From assembly GCA_033283165.1 (NCBI GenBank), contig JAWMQL010000009.1:170897-234896 (forward strand): a DNA stretch of 64,000 nucleotides. Direction: 5' to 3'. Source of the stretch: JAWMQL01 sp033283165. GTDB lineage: Bacteria; Pseudomonadota; Gammaproteobacteria; Pseudomonadales; Halieaceae. Numbering within the stretch: the first letter of the stretch is position 1; each line of letters opens with the position of its first letter. A program made the translations under genes and the position numbers. Positions 18,764-28,344 of the stretch are shown here, piece by piece. The notes under the pieces are model-generated. The model ran no database searches. It worked only from the letters and a program-made list of their open reading frames with translations, and was not told the DNA's origin.

Positions 18764-19822
18764 ATGAACCTGTTTACACCTGTAACCCTGGGCGCGCTGG
18801 AGATGCGCAACCGCTTCGTCATGGCCCCCATGACCCGCAGTCGCGCGGAGCCCGGAGGGGTGCCCGGCGAACTCGTGGCAGAATACTATCGCCAGCGTGC
18901 AGGCGCGGGGCTTATCGTGTCGGAGGGCATCGCCCCCAGCGCCGCCGGCCTGGGTTATTGCCGGACCCCCGGGTTGTACAGCGCTGAACAGGTCCGGGCC
19001 TGGCGCCGGGTGACCGAGGGCGTACACGCCGCCGGGGGCCTGATCGCGGCGCAGTTGATGCACGTGGGCAGGGTGGCGAGCGCCCTCAACAAGCCTGCCG
19101 GTGCGGACACGGTGGCGCCCTCGGCTATTCGGGCGCAGGGGGAAATCTATACTGACCAGGCAGGTATGCAACCGCTGGATGTGCCCCGGGCCCTTGCGGC
19201 CGCAGAAATTCCCGCGGTGGTCGAGGAGTACCGCCAGGCGGCGGGCAACGCCCTGGAGGCAGGATTTGATGCCGTGGAACTGCACTGTACCAGCGGTTAC
19301 CTGCCAGCCCAGTTTCTCTCCACTGGCAGCAACCAGCGCACGGACGAATACGGCGGGTCGGTGGCCAACCGGGCGAGGTTTGTGCTGGAGGTGCTGCAGG
19401 CGCTCGCCTCCGTGGCGGGCTCTGGGCGGGTGGGCATGCGCATCTGTCCGGATAATCCGTTCAACGACCTGCACGACGAGCATCCGGAAGAGACATTCGA
19501 GTACCTGCTGCCCAGGGCTGCCGAACTGGATCTCGCCTACCTGCACGTGATCCGCTTCCCCGGCAGGGTGGATAACATCAAACTGGGCCAGCGCTACTTT
19601 GGCGATCGCCTGATCGGCAATGAAAGTTTTGACTTCGAGTCCGCCAACGAAGCCGTAGCCAGTGGCGAAATGAGCGCGGTATCCTTCGGCCGTCACTACA
19701 TCGCCAACCCGGATCTGGTGGAGCGCTGCCGCCGCGGTTGGCCGCTGGCCGAGTTCAATCCGCACACCCTGTACTCACCTGGCGCCGAGGGCTATACCAG
19801 CTATCCCGCATACAGCGGCTGA
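18764..19822 (+). CDS. Alkene reductase, Old Yellow Enzyme family
   Basis: A 352-residue FMN TIM-barrel ene-reductase that reduces alpha,beta-unsaturated carbonyl compounds with NAD(P)H. The motifs NRFVMAPMTRSRA, LMHVGRVA, the ELHCTSGYLPAQF region, GSNQRTDEYGGS and the C-terminal FGRHYIANPDL are characteristic. His174 and Tyr179 match the OYE1 substrate-binding His191 and proton donor Tyr196, but the second carbonyl-binding residue (Asn194 in OYE1, His in some relatives) is Ser177 here. That may change the substrate range. It closes the SDR-LRAT-SnoaL-OYE run and suits a pathway with 3-keto-enone intermediates. A hairpin terminator follows. Confidence 0.9.
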   Translation: MNLFTPVTLGALEMRNRFVMAPMTRSRAEPGGVPGELVAEYYRQRAGAGLIVSEGIAPSAAGLGYCRTPGLYSAEQVRAWRRVTEGVHAAGGLIAAQLMHVGRVASALNKPAGADTVAPSAIRAQGEIYTDQAGMQPLDVPRALAAAEIPAVVEEYRQAAGNALEAGFDAVELHCTSGYLPAQFLSTGSNQRTDEYGGSVANRARFVLEVLQALASVAGSGRVGMRICPDNPFNDLHDEHPEETFEYLLPRAAELDLAYLHVIRFPGRVDNIKLGQRYFGDRLIGNESFDFESANEAVASGEMSAVSFGRHYIANPDLVERCRRGWPLAEFNPHTLYSPGAEGYTSYPAYSG

Positions 19823-19836
19823 GTGAACGCCCCGGT

Positions 19837-19860
19837 GCGGGCAGTTGAGCCCGCTTCTTC
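19837..19860 (+). terminator. Candidate rho-independent terminator after the ene-reductase
   Basis: GCGGGC (19837-19842) and GCCCGC (19849-19854) form a perfect 6-base GC stem with a 6-base loop, followed by TTCTTC. It lies 15 bases after the ene-reductase stop and before the tamA promoter region. Confidence 0.55.
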
Positions 19861-19869
19861 ATCCTTGGG

Positions 19870-19875
19870 TATAAT
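19870..19875 (+). promoter_or_regulatory. Candidate tamA promoter -10 box (TATAAT)
   Basis: A perfect TATAAT lies 35 bases before the tamA start. TTGAGC at 19845-19850 could be the -35 box, but the 19-base spacer is long and the hexamer overlaps the terminator stem. Confidence 0.5.
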
Positions 19876-19910
19876 GCAGCTTTTTCCCCACTGGCTGAGA
19901 AGCAATCCGC

Positions 19911-21656
19911 TTGAGACCCAAAGCTGCCATCCTCGCCCTGTGCCTGACGTTTTCGGCCGGCGCAGCTGATGCCAAAGTGCTGCTCAAATACAGTATCGAG
20001 GGGCTGTCGGGCAGCACCCTGGATAACGCCCAGGCCTATCTCGGTGAGTTGCCTGAATCCGAGGCAGAGCGCGCCAACTTCGTGTATTCCGCCCGCCGCC
20101 AGGTGGGACTGAGCCTCAACGCCCTCGGCTACTATTACCCCAGGATCGAGATCGCGGTAAACCGCGAGCGCGAACCCTGGCGCATGTTGATCAAGGTCGA
20201 TCCGGGTGAGTCCGTCCGGCTCGCGAGCGTCAACGTGACCCTGGACGGCGAGGCCGGGCAGGATCCCGCTTTCGAAGAACTGCTCGAGGATATCCCGCTG
20301 CAGCCGGACCAACGACTGAACCACGGGTCCTACGAGGCGTTCAAAACGCGCATCCAGAGCCTGGGCCAGCAACGCGGTTACCTGGAAGGCAGCATGAAGC
20401 GCAATCGGGTTACGGTAGACGCTGCGGCGGGCACGGCGGCCGTGGACCTGCATTACGACAGTGGTCCCCGCTACCACTTCGGGGAACTCAGCATCGAGGA
20501 GTTTCCACTGGACCAGCGCCAATTTGACAACATGGCGATCTTCGCACGCGGTGATCACTTCGATATGGGGGCGATCCAGGAGTACCAGGCCCAGTTGCAG
20601 CGCACCGGCTATTTTGGCACCGCCCTGGTGCGCCCCGGAATACCGGACCGGGACGCCCGTGAAGTGCCCATGCGGGTGGAGTTGACGCCCAACGTACGCC
20701 ACTCCTACCGGGTGGGCCTCGGGTTCAGTACCGATACCCAGGAGCGTATTTCCCTGACCTGGCGGACCCCCCTGATCAACCGCTTCGGTCATCGCCAGGA
20801 AACCCGCCTGGAGTACTCGCCGGTGCGCCCGCGCGGCAATTTCACCTATATCATTCCGCTGAGTCATCCCACCGACGATATCCTGCAGGTGCGCGCGCGC
20901 CTGGAAAGCAACGAATACGGCGACCTGGAGAGTACCCAGCGCGGCAGCACGGTGGGCCGCGAATGGCGATTGGGGGACTGGGTATCCACGGTTCACCTGC
21001 GCTACCTGGACGAACTCTGGGACCTGGGAGACGACAGCAAACAGAGTGCTTACTGGCTTCCGGGAGCGACTTTGTCGCACCGGAGCACGCGGGGTGACCC
21101 ACTGGACCCTGTCGGCGGTTTCAGCCAGGTCTATGCAGTGGAAGCGGGAACGGCGGTGGCCGGATCCGATATCGACCTGGTTCGCATGACGGCGAACTGG
21201 CGATTTGCCTTCACACCCCGGGACAGGCACCGGTTGGTCACCCGTCTGGACGCCGGGGCGGTCCTGTTCGAGGAGGACAAGAGACCGGACCTGGCCCCGT
21301 CCCTGAGTTTTTTCGCGGGCGGGTCGCACAGTATCCGCGGCTATTCCTACCAGTCCCTGGGGCCGGAGGAGGATGTACCGGTGGCCAGCGGGGAGACCGT
21401 CAAACTGGTGGTGGGGGGCGACCGTCTGCTGGTGGGCAGCCTGGAATACCAGTATTACATCCGGCCCGAGTGGCGCGCCGCCCTGTTCATCGATGCTGGC
21501 AACGCCTTCAACGGCAGTGACTTCGACCCGGTAGTGGGCACCGGACTGGGCGCGCATTTGATTTCACCGGTGGGCCCGATACGCCTGGACCTGGGTTACG
21601 CGGTCAACGAAGCGCCGGGATGGCGTATTCACCTGACGATAGGAGCGGAACTGTGA
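19911..21656 (+). CDS. tamA: Autotransporter assembly complex outer-membrane protein TamA
   Basis: A 581-residue Omp85-family protein. It starts with TTG at 19911 and has a signal peptide (about 1-22, ending ADA). Three POTRA-like domains fill roughly residues 25-260, and a 16-strand beta-barrel of the bacterial surface antigen family follows, with the conserved strand motifs SFFAGGSHSIRGYSYQSLGP (the RGY loop) and VGTGLGAHLISPVGPIRLD near the end. TamA works with TamB in outer-membrane protein insertion and phospholipid transport across the periplasm. The tamB start overlaps its stop in GTGA. No internal stops or frameshifts are seen. Confidence 0.93.
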   Translation: MRPKAAILALCLTFSAGAADAKVLLKYSIEGLSGSTLDNAQAYLGELPESEAERANFVYSARRQVGLSLNALGYYYPRIEIAVNREREPWRMLIKVDPGESVRLASVNVTLDGEAGQDPAFEELLEDIPLQPDQRLNHGSYEAFKTRIQSLGQQRGYLEGSMKRNRVTVDAAAGTAAVDLHYDSGPRYHFGELSIEEFPLDQRQFDNMAIFARGDHFDMGAIQEYQAQLQRTGYFGTALVRPGIPDRDAREVPMRVELTPNVRHSYRVGLGFSTDTQERISLTWRTPLINRFGHRQETRLEYSPVRPRGNFTYIIPLSHPTDDILQVRARLESNEYGDLESTQRGSTVGREWRLGDWVSTVHLRYLDELWDLGDDSKQSAYWLPGATLSHRSTRGDPLDPVGGFSQVYAVEAGTAVAGSDIDLVRMTANWRFAFTPRDRHRLVTRLDAGAVLFEEDKRPDLAPSLSFFAGGSHSIRGYSYQSLGPEEDVPVASGETVKLVVGGDRLLVGSLEYQYYIRPEWRAALFIDAGNAFNGSDFDPVVGTGLGAHLISPVGPIRLDLGYAVNEAPGWRIHLTIGAEL

Positions 21657-24600
21657 CCCTGCGGCGCCTGCTCGGCTGGACGCTACTGCTCCTGTTGCTT
21701 GGCTGCCTGGCATTGCTGGCGGTGCCCTTCACCGCGGTGGGCAGCCGGGTGCTGGTGGAGATCCTGGACGGCGTGACGGACATGGAGATCGTCTACGGCG
21801 GAGGCAGCCTGTTGGGCGAGTTCAGTTTGCGGCGCTTCGTTTACCGCTCAGACGACGGTGAAGTGGAAGTGGTGTTGCGCTCGCCGCGTGCCCGCCTGGA
21901 GCTGGATTGCCTGTGGCGCAGCGAGATCTGCCTCGACTATATCGAGGCGGAGGAGCTGGAAATCATCGTGCACCCGGGCGAGGGCGAGCCCGATTCCCTG
22001 CTGCCGGAGCTGGACGTGCCCAGCCCCCTTTGGCCGCTGCCGTTTCACGTGGGCAGCGACCGGGTGCGGCTGGAGGAGCTCTACATTCACTGGCGCGGGG
22101 GCGAGATACGCAGCGGGGTGATCAGCGGCGCCGCGGAACTGTTCGGTGAGACCGTTCGCGTGGACCAGGTGACGGCGCAGGACAGCGTCCTGCTGATTTA
22201 CGAGGAACGCCTCGACCTCGACCTGCAGGAAGCGATCGAGATGCCGGAAGTCGACCTGCCCATCGAGTTGCTGGTTGACCGCGGCCTGTTGCTGAACCCC
22301 TCCTGGAACATCGACGGTTTCGAGCAGCAACTCGATCGCGTCGAGGTGGCCGGCCACTGGCGGGGGCGCCTGATGCAGTTGCAGCAGGGCAGGCTGCAGA
22401 GCAGTCAATGGGGCTCTGCGCAGCTGGCGGGCAGCTTGCGCTATCGCCATCCCTATACCGTGAACGCGGTGGTGGCCCTGGACCTGCAGGGGTTCGCATT
22501 CTGGCCGGAACTGAATGGCAGCCAGGGCGAACTGCAGCTGCAGGGTCCGTTGGATGAACTGGCCATTGACGGCAAGTTGTGCGGAACCTTGCCCCTGCGC
22601 ATTGCCGGCCGGGCCGACGTGGTGTCGCCGGAGAAACCGGTGGCCCTGCAGTTGCAGGGCGGTTGTGCCGGATCCGGCAGGCCATTGGAGCTGACCGAGC
22701 TGCCGGGACTGGCGGACGGGCCCGCCATCCAGATGGACGGCGACTGGCGGCTCGCCCTGAGCGGGGACTCGGGCCAGCAGAATTTTGATCTGCAGGCCAC
22801 AGCCACTGGTCTGGGCTACGAGCGCATGCCGCTGTCCCTGCAGGCGAGTCACTCTGAGCAACGACTCGATATAGAGGCACTGGAACTGGGCAATTCACGC
22901 CAGGGCCTGGCCCGGATGTCCGGTCAACTGGCTCTGGGAGAGCAACTCGTCATGCGCGCAGGGGTCAGTCTCAGTGATTTCGAATTGCCAGACCTGGGCG
23001 AGGCGGCCGCCCTCAGCGGGCATATCAGTGGCGATTTCGACCTGGCCGCGAAAATACAGGGCTCGAACTGGACCGTGGCCATGACCGAGGTGATGCTGGA
23101 GGGACGGATCAACGATTTACCCGCGCGGCTGCGGGGTGAGGTGAACCTGGACCAGGATCTGGACCCAAGCGGCAGCCTGGCGAATCTGGTCCTGAATGGC
23201 GCAGAGTTCGCGCTGGACGCGCGCAGTGTGCCGGATCCACGCCTCAAGGTACAGGTGGATGAACTGCGGCGTTGGGCGGACCAGGCGAGTGGCAGTCTCC
23301 AGCTCGACGTGCTGTGGCGGCGTGACCAGCAGGAACTGGATCTGGGGGGCGCGATAAGTGGGGCAGGATGGGGCCCGTTGCAGAGCCGCTCTCTGGAGTT
23401 TTCAGGCACGCACTCCCTGAGTGGACAGCGCGCTTCCGCCGTCAAGCTGCACAGCGGGGAAGCGCAGCTGGGCGACGTGCAACTGGTCTCGGTCGACCTG
23501 GACCTGCGCGGCGATCTGCGTCAGCAACAACTCAATATGCAGATCAACGGTGAATACACCACCACCATCGAAGTCGCCGGCACCCTGCGGGACGGTGACT
23601 GGCGCGGCGTACTGCAGCCCACCACGCTGGTAGTCGAAGCGGGCGTGTGGCAACTGGACGAGGCGGTAGACATCGATTACCTGGAGCAAAGTGCGCGGTT
23701 GGTGGTCGCAGACCATTGCTGGCAGGAGAGCGCCACGGACCTGTGTCTGCAGGGTGTACTGCTGGGCGAAAGCGGCAGTGCCGGACTGACCCTGCGGGGA
23801 CAGCTGGAGTCCCTGTCCGATTTCCTGCCCGCCAATTACAGCCTGGAGGGGCCGCTGGCGGGGGAGATGCAGGCCAGTTGGGAGAGCCTGCAACCGCTGC
23901 GGCTGGACCTGGAGTTGCGTGGTGACGGCGGTTACCTGCGGCAGCAATTGGAGGGAGAGGAGAGCGCCGAGCTCCGCTGGGAGCGTTTTCAGCTCAGTTA
24001 TCACGGCACCCCGGAGGACGGCCAGTTACAGGCCCTGATCCGGCGCCGGGGCCGCGACCTGCTGCACATGGAACTGGTCCTGCCAGCCTCCCGCGACGGA
24101 CGACTCGACGGCCGACTGACGCTGGCCGACTTCGAACTGCAGCAGATTCAACCCTTCTTCACCTCGATCAGCCAACTGCAAGGCCTGGTCAGCGGCGAAC
24201 TGGCCATCGGCGGCGTGGTCGATGCGCCGGAATTTCTCGGCGAACTGAGCCTAGATCGTGGTCGCCTGGCCCTGCTTGGCAACCCTACGGTGGCGGAGGT
24301 GCCGGACCTCGACCTGGTATTCCGCGGACGTGACGCCCGTCTGTCGGGTCACCTGCAGATCGGCAAAGGCAGCAGCTCGGTCCAGGGGCAGATGTCCTGG
24401 CAGAGCGGCCTGGCAGCGGATATCCGGCTGGCGGGCGATGCCAAGGAGCTCCTCTACCCCCCGCACACGGTGGTGGCGGTACAGGAGGACCTGGAAATTC
24501 ACCTCGGCAGCGAAGCGCTGCGGATCGCCGGCCGGGTGGACATACCGTGGGCGGAGGTGGTGCTGGAACAATTGCCGGAGGAAGGTGTACCGCTCTCGAA

Positions 24601-25336
24601 TGACGTGATTTTGGTGGATTACACCGGCAATCCGCTGGAAACATCGCCACTTCTCGCCACGGAGATCGACCTGAAGATTGCCATTGCGGACCGGGCGGCA
24701 GTGTCCTCCGACCTGTTCAACGCACGCCTCGGGGGCGACCTGCAGCTGCGGCAGCAACCCGGTAAGCCGCTGCAACTGTTCGGTAACCTGAGGTTTGTCG
24801 ACGGCCGGATCGAAGCTTTGGGCCAGCGCCTGGAGTTGATCCGCGGCAACCTGGCCTTTGTCGGGGTCCCGGGGAATCCGCAGATTGACGCCCAGGCGGA
24901 GCGCCTGATTACCGAGGACCAGGTAACCGTCGGTGTTCGTGTCCTGGGCAACCTGGATCAACCAAAGCTGGAGTTTTATTCCAGGCCCGCGCTGCCGGAC
25001 GTGGAGATCATGGCCTACCTGTTGGGTGGCCGCAGAGTCGACCGGGTGGGCGACAGTAACTCTCTGGCCCTGGCACTGGCCATGACTTCCAGCCTGGCGC
25101 AATCACAGGGTCTGCTGAAAGGGGTGCAACTGGGTGTCGAAGGCAGCGACCAGAATACCCGTGCCGCCATCGGCGGCTATATCTCGGACCGGATCTTCCT
25201 GTCCTATGGGGTGGGGTTGTACCAGCCGGTCAACACGGTCACCGTGCGTCTGGATATCCTGCGGCATTTGTGGATGGAGGTGGTCAGCGGCCTGCATAAT
25301 TCCGCTGACCTGTATTACTCCTGGGAAACGCGTTAG
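21653..25336 (+). CDS. tamB: Translocation and assembly module protein TamB (AsmA-like)
   Basis: A 1227-residue inner-membrane-anchored periplasmic protein. One N-terminal transmembrane helix (LLGWTLLLLLLGCLALLAV) is followed by long beta-rich repeats and the C-terminal DUF490/TamB domain (ending with GLYQPVNTVTVRLDIL). I take GTG at 21653, overlapping the tamA stop in GTGA, because AGGAG lies 8 bases upstream and the codon precedes the basic residues before the helix; the frame is open 11 codons further up. TamB forms a hydrophobic groove that bridges the periplasm and, with TamA, serves lipid transport and protein insertion. The length is close to E. coli TamB (about 1260). Confidence 0.92.
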   Translation: MTLRRLLGWTLLLLLLGCLALLAVPFTAVGSRVLVEILDGVTDMEIVYGGGSLLGEFSLRRFVYRSDDGEVEVVLRSPRARLELDCLWRSEICLDYIEAEELEIIVHPGEGEPDSLLPELDVPSPLWPLPFHVGSDRVRLEELYIHWRGGEIRSGVISGAAELFGETVRVDQVTAQDSVLLIYEERLDLDLQEAIEMPEVDLPIELLVDRGLLLNPSWNIDGFEQQLDRVEVAGHWRGRLMQLQQGRLQSSQWGSAQLAGSLRYRHPYTVNAVVALDLQGFAFWPELNGSQGELQLQGPLDELAIDGKLCGTLPLRIAGRADVVSPEKPVALQLQGGCAGSGRPLELTELPGLADGPAIQMDGDWRLALSGDSGQQNFDLQATATGLGYERMPLSLQASHSEQRLDIEALELGNSRQGLARMSGQLALGEQLVMRAGVSLSDFELPDLGEAAALSGHISGDFDLAAKIQGSNWTVAMTEVMLEGRINDLPARLRGEVNLDQDLDPSGSLANLVLNGAEFALDARSVPDPRLKVQVDELRRWADQASGSLQLDVLWRRDQQELDLGGAISGAGWGPLQSRSLEFSGTHSLSGQRASAVKLHSGEAQLGDVQLVSVDLDLRGDLRQQQLNMQINGEYTTTIEVAGTLRDGDWRGVLQPTTLVVEAGVWQLDEAVDIDYLEQSARLVVADHCWQESATDLCLQGVLLGESGSAGLTLRGQLESLSDFLPANYSLEGPLAGEMQASWESLQPLRLDLELRGDGGYLRQQLEGEESAELRWERFQLSYHGTPEDGQLQALIRRRGRDLLHMELVLPASRDGRLDGRLTLADFELQQIQPFFTSISQLQGLVSGELAIGGVVDAPEFLGELSLDRGRLALLGNPTVAEVPDLDLVFRGRDARLSGHLQIGKGSSSVQGQMSWQSGLAADIRLAGDAKELLYPPHTVVAVQEDLEIHLGSEALRIAGRVDIPWAEVVLEQLPEEGVPLSNDVILVDYTGNPLETSPLLATEIDLKIAIADRAAVSSDLFNARLGGDLQLRQQPGKPLQLFGNLRFVDGRIEALGQRLELIRGNLAFVGVPGNPQIDAQAERLITEDQVTVGVRVLGNLDQPKLEFYSRPALPDVEIMAYLLGGRRVDRVGDSNSLALALAMTSSLAQSQGLLKGVQLGVEGSDQNTRAAIGGYISDRIFLSYGVGLYQPVNTVTVRLDILRHLWMEVVSGLHNSADLYYSWETR

Positions 25337-25358
25337 GCCAAGGGGGTAAGCATCCAGG

Positions 25359-26456
25359 TTACAGGAAATTCGCCTGGGCCACGCTTTCGGCTGGTTTTTT
25401 CCGCTCGTCCTCGCGTCCGCGATTGAACAGTATCTCGAAATTGATGCGGCCGAAATATACCCCGTGCCGCTCCTCGTAGTGGTGCCGCTGCCGCTCGGTA
25501 TAGCCGGGCTCGAACTCGATGAACAGCCAGTCCTTGTACAGGCGATTGCGGAATTTCAGTATCAGCCCGTAGTTGGTGATGAGGGAGCCATCGTCATCGG
25601 GAAAGGGCAGGTAGTCGTCCGGGTTTTCCTCCAGGTCGTCGGGTATGTCGGGGTCGGTAACCCCGGTCAGCCCGAGCACGACGGCGACGGCGGAGTCTAT
25701 GCTGTAGCCATAGCTCCAGCTCAACAGGCTGCGCCACTCGGTGCCCTCGCTGCGTTGTCCGCGCCGCAGCTTGGTGGACCATCGTACCAGTGAGGTTTCT
25801 CCGGTGAGGTAGTCCAGGTCGAACTGGTGGGTGGTGTGAAAACGGTCCTTGTCGCTGTAGTAGGCGCGGCCGGTATAGCGGAATCGGGATCTCTCGCCCA
25901 ACTCATCCTTGAAGCGGTAGCGCACCCCGGGCCGCAAATTGAGGCCCGATTCCACGCCCAGGGTAAAATCGAAACGCGTACGCCGGGTTTCACCGGTTTT
26001 GAACTGCAGGCCGGCAACATTATCCTTTTCCCCGCGTGCATTGTAGTCGCCGCGGTAGTCCTCGTCCTCGGCATTGAATACCAGTGACAAGCGTTCGTTG
26101 ATCCGCGGCAGGTCCACCTTGCCGCGCAGCCGGAACTTGATGTCATCGCCGCGGTCATCGTCCCACTGGAAGCGGGTGACGAACCTGACCGTGCTGTCGG
26201 CGGATTCCAGGTCTTCGATGGGAGCACCGAAAAAGCTGTCAAGGTAGATGGCGAGATCGTCAGCCTTGTTGCCGATGTAGCGGTGACTCGCATCCACCCA
26301 GTTCCCTTCCTCGTCGCGCTCGCGCCCGATGGACTGCTCGATTCTTTCCGTGGTGAGGGCTTTGTCATCGGCCCGGGTGATGGCTGGCCCCAGCAGCAGA
26401 GCGCTTGCCAGCGCGGCGGCCAGCATAAGTACCCTGCTGCGGGTGCTGTTGTTCAT
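25359..26456 (-). CDS. Predicted outer-membrane beta-barrel protein of unknown function
   Basis: A 365-residue exported protein with a signal peptide (about 1-29, ending TRA). It has alternating polar and hydrophobic strands bounded by aromatic residues (for example RFRYTGRAYYS, TNYGLILKFRNRLYKDWLFIEF), which suggests a beta-barrel, and an acidic N-terminal region. It is not one of the porin families I recognise. The gene is single, transcribed towards the tamB stop 22 bases away, with a 234-base upstream gap shared with the divergent aspartic-protease-like gene. I saw no clear promoter or repeat in that gap. Confidence 0.65.
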   Translation of the reverse strand: MNNSTRSRVLMLAAALASALLLGPAITRADDKALTTERIEQSIGRERDEEGNWVDASHRYIGNKADDLAIYLDSFFGAPIEDLESADSTVRFVTRFQWDDDRGDDIKFRLRGKVDLPRINERLSLVFNAEDEDYRGDYNARGEKDNVAGLQFKTGETRRTRFDFTLGVESGLNLRPGVRYRFKDELGERSRFRYTGRAYYSDKDRFHTTHQFDLDYLTGETSLVRWSTKLRRGQRSEGTEWRSLLSWSYGYSIDSAVAVVLGLTGVTDPDIPDDLEENPDDYLPFPDDDGSLITNYGLILKFRNRLYKDWLFIEFEPGYTERQRHHYEERHGVYFGRINFEILFNRGREDERKKPAESVAQANFL

Positions 26457-26690
26457 GGTTTCCCCCCTTCCGGGTCATAAGGCCCTCGCGCGTCCAGCGC
26501 TTAACAGTTTACTCGACTGACTTTTCATTTCCACCTCGCGACCAGGTAACGGCCGGGATGCCGTGAAAACAGCCTGATCCACCTGCAACTGTCGCGAATG
26601 GCCGGGTTCCTGGCGGCTTCAGCCATGTGGATAGGCCGCCATTTGGAGTGAAATGGTGGCCAGGAGAAATAAAAGCGCGAGGTCGGGACA

Positions 26691-27380
26691 ATGCAACAAT
26701 ATGCTTATCGAACAGTCAATGGCTATCCGATCGCGAATATCCGCGGCCGGCAGTACCTGTTGGACACGGGAACGCCCTTCACCGTCGGGTCGCAGCCCCT
26801 GGTCATAGACGGCGAACTCATCGAGGTCCGGCGGGAGGTTCTGGGTATCACCAGCGATAAAATGAGCGAGTTCGTGGGTTGTCGGCTGGACGGCATTCTC
26901 GGGGCCAACCTCACGGACCGATTCGTGGTACGTATCGACCCCGTTGCGGAGTCATTGGTGCTGGACCAATACCTGGACACCGCGAGCATAGAAATCGAGG
27001 TCAATAACCTGGGTGGCCTGCCCTCCGTGCGGCAGACAGTGGCCGGGCGGCAGATACGCGCGTTCCTGTTCCTGGGATCTCACCTGAGCTGGGTATCGGC
27101 TGATACCGTCGCAGATCGTGAGCCAGTGGCCTATGACCGTGAGTACTTTTCGTTTACCGGTGAAATCCATACCCCGGTATACCACCTGCCGGTGCTCATC
27201 GGCCGACAGCGGCATGACATGCGGTTCGGCGTCATGCCACCGGAGATCCAGGCCATGGTGGACATGGCCAACGTGTCAGCCCTGATCGGCAGCGAACTGC
27301 TGGACCACTACCGGCTGTCCCTCAGCATGCAGGAGGAGTTGCTGTTGCTCGACCCGCTTGTGAGTGACCGGACTCACTGA
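26691..27380 (+). CDS. Aspartic-protease-like two-lobe protein with an incomplete catalytic pair
   Basis: A 229-residue protein with no signal peptide. YLLDTGTPFTV (Asp25-Thr-Gly) followed by LDGILGANL (67-74) is the flap and psi-loop pattern of an aspartic protease lobe. The second half repeats the layout, with FLFLGSHLSWVS (125-136) and SALIGSELLDHYRLSLS, but Leu128 sits where a pepsin-like enzyme has its second Asp. Either it dimerises through the first lobe like retropepsins, or it is a non-catalytic relative. GAGGTCGGG precedes the ATG. Its 3' end overlaps the convergent lipoprotein gene by 7 bases. Confidence 0.68.
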   Translation: MQQYAYRTVNGYPIANIRGRQYLLDTGTPFTVGSQPLVIDGELIEVRREVLGITSDKMSEFVGCRLDGILGANLTDRFVVRIDPVAESLVLDQYLDTASIEIEVNNLGGLPSVRQTVAGRQIRAFLFLGSHLSWVSADTVADREPVAYDREYFSFTGEIHTPVYHLPVLIGRQRHDMRFGVMPPEIQAMVDMANVSALIGSELLDHYRLSLSMQEELLLLDPLVSDRTH

Positions 27381-27979
27381 TCACCGCGGCCCATCTGGGT
27401 ACTGTGCTGGCCCGCGCGGGTCGGGGTGCCACGCCGCTGCAGCCCGTTTTCCCCGGTGGACAGGTCCTGTTGGCGGTTCAGGCCCACTGCCAGCGGCGCC
27501 AGGTTGAAGGCACCCCAGCGGTGCTGTAACAGCCGATGTGTCAGGTCGTCGACATCCACCACGGATATGACACTGACCAGTGCCTGGACACCCTGGCCGC
27601 TGCCTGCATCGGCCCGCCAGCGCTGGAAGCGGCTGTCCACAACCCGGTGTTCCCGGTCGAAGCTCAATACCAGGAATTCACCCCGCGTCTCGGCATCGCC
27701 GAAATCCACACTGAGAAAATCAGCGCCCAGTGCGCGCAGGCTCAGCCCCAGTTTTTCCTCGTTGATTTCCCAGTATTCCCAGGCCAGCAGGTAGCCCTGC
27801 GCCTGGGCGGAGATGTGCAGGGGAGGGCCCAGTTGTGCCAGCGCCGCGTCAAGGCTGGTGCCGCGGGCCTGATCGGATTCCCACGCTGCCAGCGGTTCCC
27901 CCAACTGATAGCGGTTGATGGAACAGGCCTGCAGCACCAGGATCGCCGCCAGCAGCCAGCCCCGGTCACGCCCGATCAT
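27374..27979 (-). CDS. Putative lipoprotein
   Basis: A 201-residue protein with a lipoprotein signal: a short basic start, hydrophobic LLAAILVLQ and the lipobox LQAC (Cys19). No known domain is recognised. The middle section (SLDAALAQLGPPLHISAQAQ) resembles the small BamE/OmlA-like repeats seen in the gene upstream, with LGPP in both. The last 40 residues are Gln/Gly-rich and low in structure. Its ATG overlaps the stop of the upstream lipoprotein gene by 4 bases (ATGA), so they form one operon. Confidence 0.7.
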   Translation of the reverse strand: MIGRDRGWLLAAILVLQACSINRYQLGEPLAAWESDQARGTSLDAALAQLGPPLHISAQAQGYLLAWEYWEINEEKLGLSLRALGADFLSVDFGDAETRGEFLVLSFDREHRVVDSRFQRWRADAGSGQGVQALVSVISVVDVDDLTHRLLQHRWGAFNLAPLAVGLNRQQDLSTGENGLQRRGTPTRAGQHSTQMGRGDQ

Positions 27980-28341
27980 TCGGGCCCGGGAGAGCGGCTG
28001 GAGAAATCGCGCAGCACATCCTGCTCGTCGAAGAAGAATATCGCCCGGTCGTAATGGGTGTTGCGATCGAAACGGTTATAAAACACCAGGATCAGGCCGT
28101 CACCCCGGGTACGCTCGTACAGGTAGTACAGGGCGGTTCCACTGCCCGTCGCGATAAGCTGCGAAGGCGGTCCGAGGGCGTCCAATACATCCTGTCGGGT
28201 AGTGGAGCCCCGCTCAAAGTCGGTCAGGGCCGCCTCGTCCCAGGTAACCTCGATACCGCGGTTATCGGTGTACTGGGCGCAACCCGCCAGCAGGGCCAGC
28301 CATAAAATCGCTACCCCGCGCAGACGTGAACAGAGATGCAT
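27976..28341 (-). CDS. Small BamE/SmpA-like lipoprotein
   Basis: A 121-residue protein with lipobox LAGC (Cys21) after a hydrophobic segment. FERGSTTRQDVLDALGPPSQLIA has the G-x-T-x-x-D/E-V-x-x-x-L-G-x-P pattern of BamE/SmpA-like lipoproteins. It is probably tethered to the outer membrane. True BamE is elsewhere in most genomes and normally stands near fur or recN, so this is a paralogue of unknown role. It is the middle gene of a three-gene minus-strand unit. Confidence 0.7.
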   Translation of the reverse strand: MHLCSRLRGVAILWLALLAGCAQYTDNRGIEVTWDEAALTDFERGSTTRQDVLDALGPPSQLIATGSGTALYYLYERTRGDGLILVFYNRFDRNTHYDRAIFFFDEQDVLRDFSSRSPGPE

Positions 28342-28344
28342 GAA

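Noticed and set aside
19755..21557. A 600-residue minus-strand reading frame opposite tamA
   Set aside because: tamA has a promoter, signal peptide, POTRA and barrel motifs on the other strand; this is a high-GC shadow.
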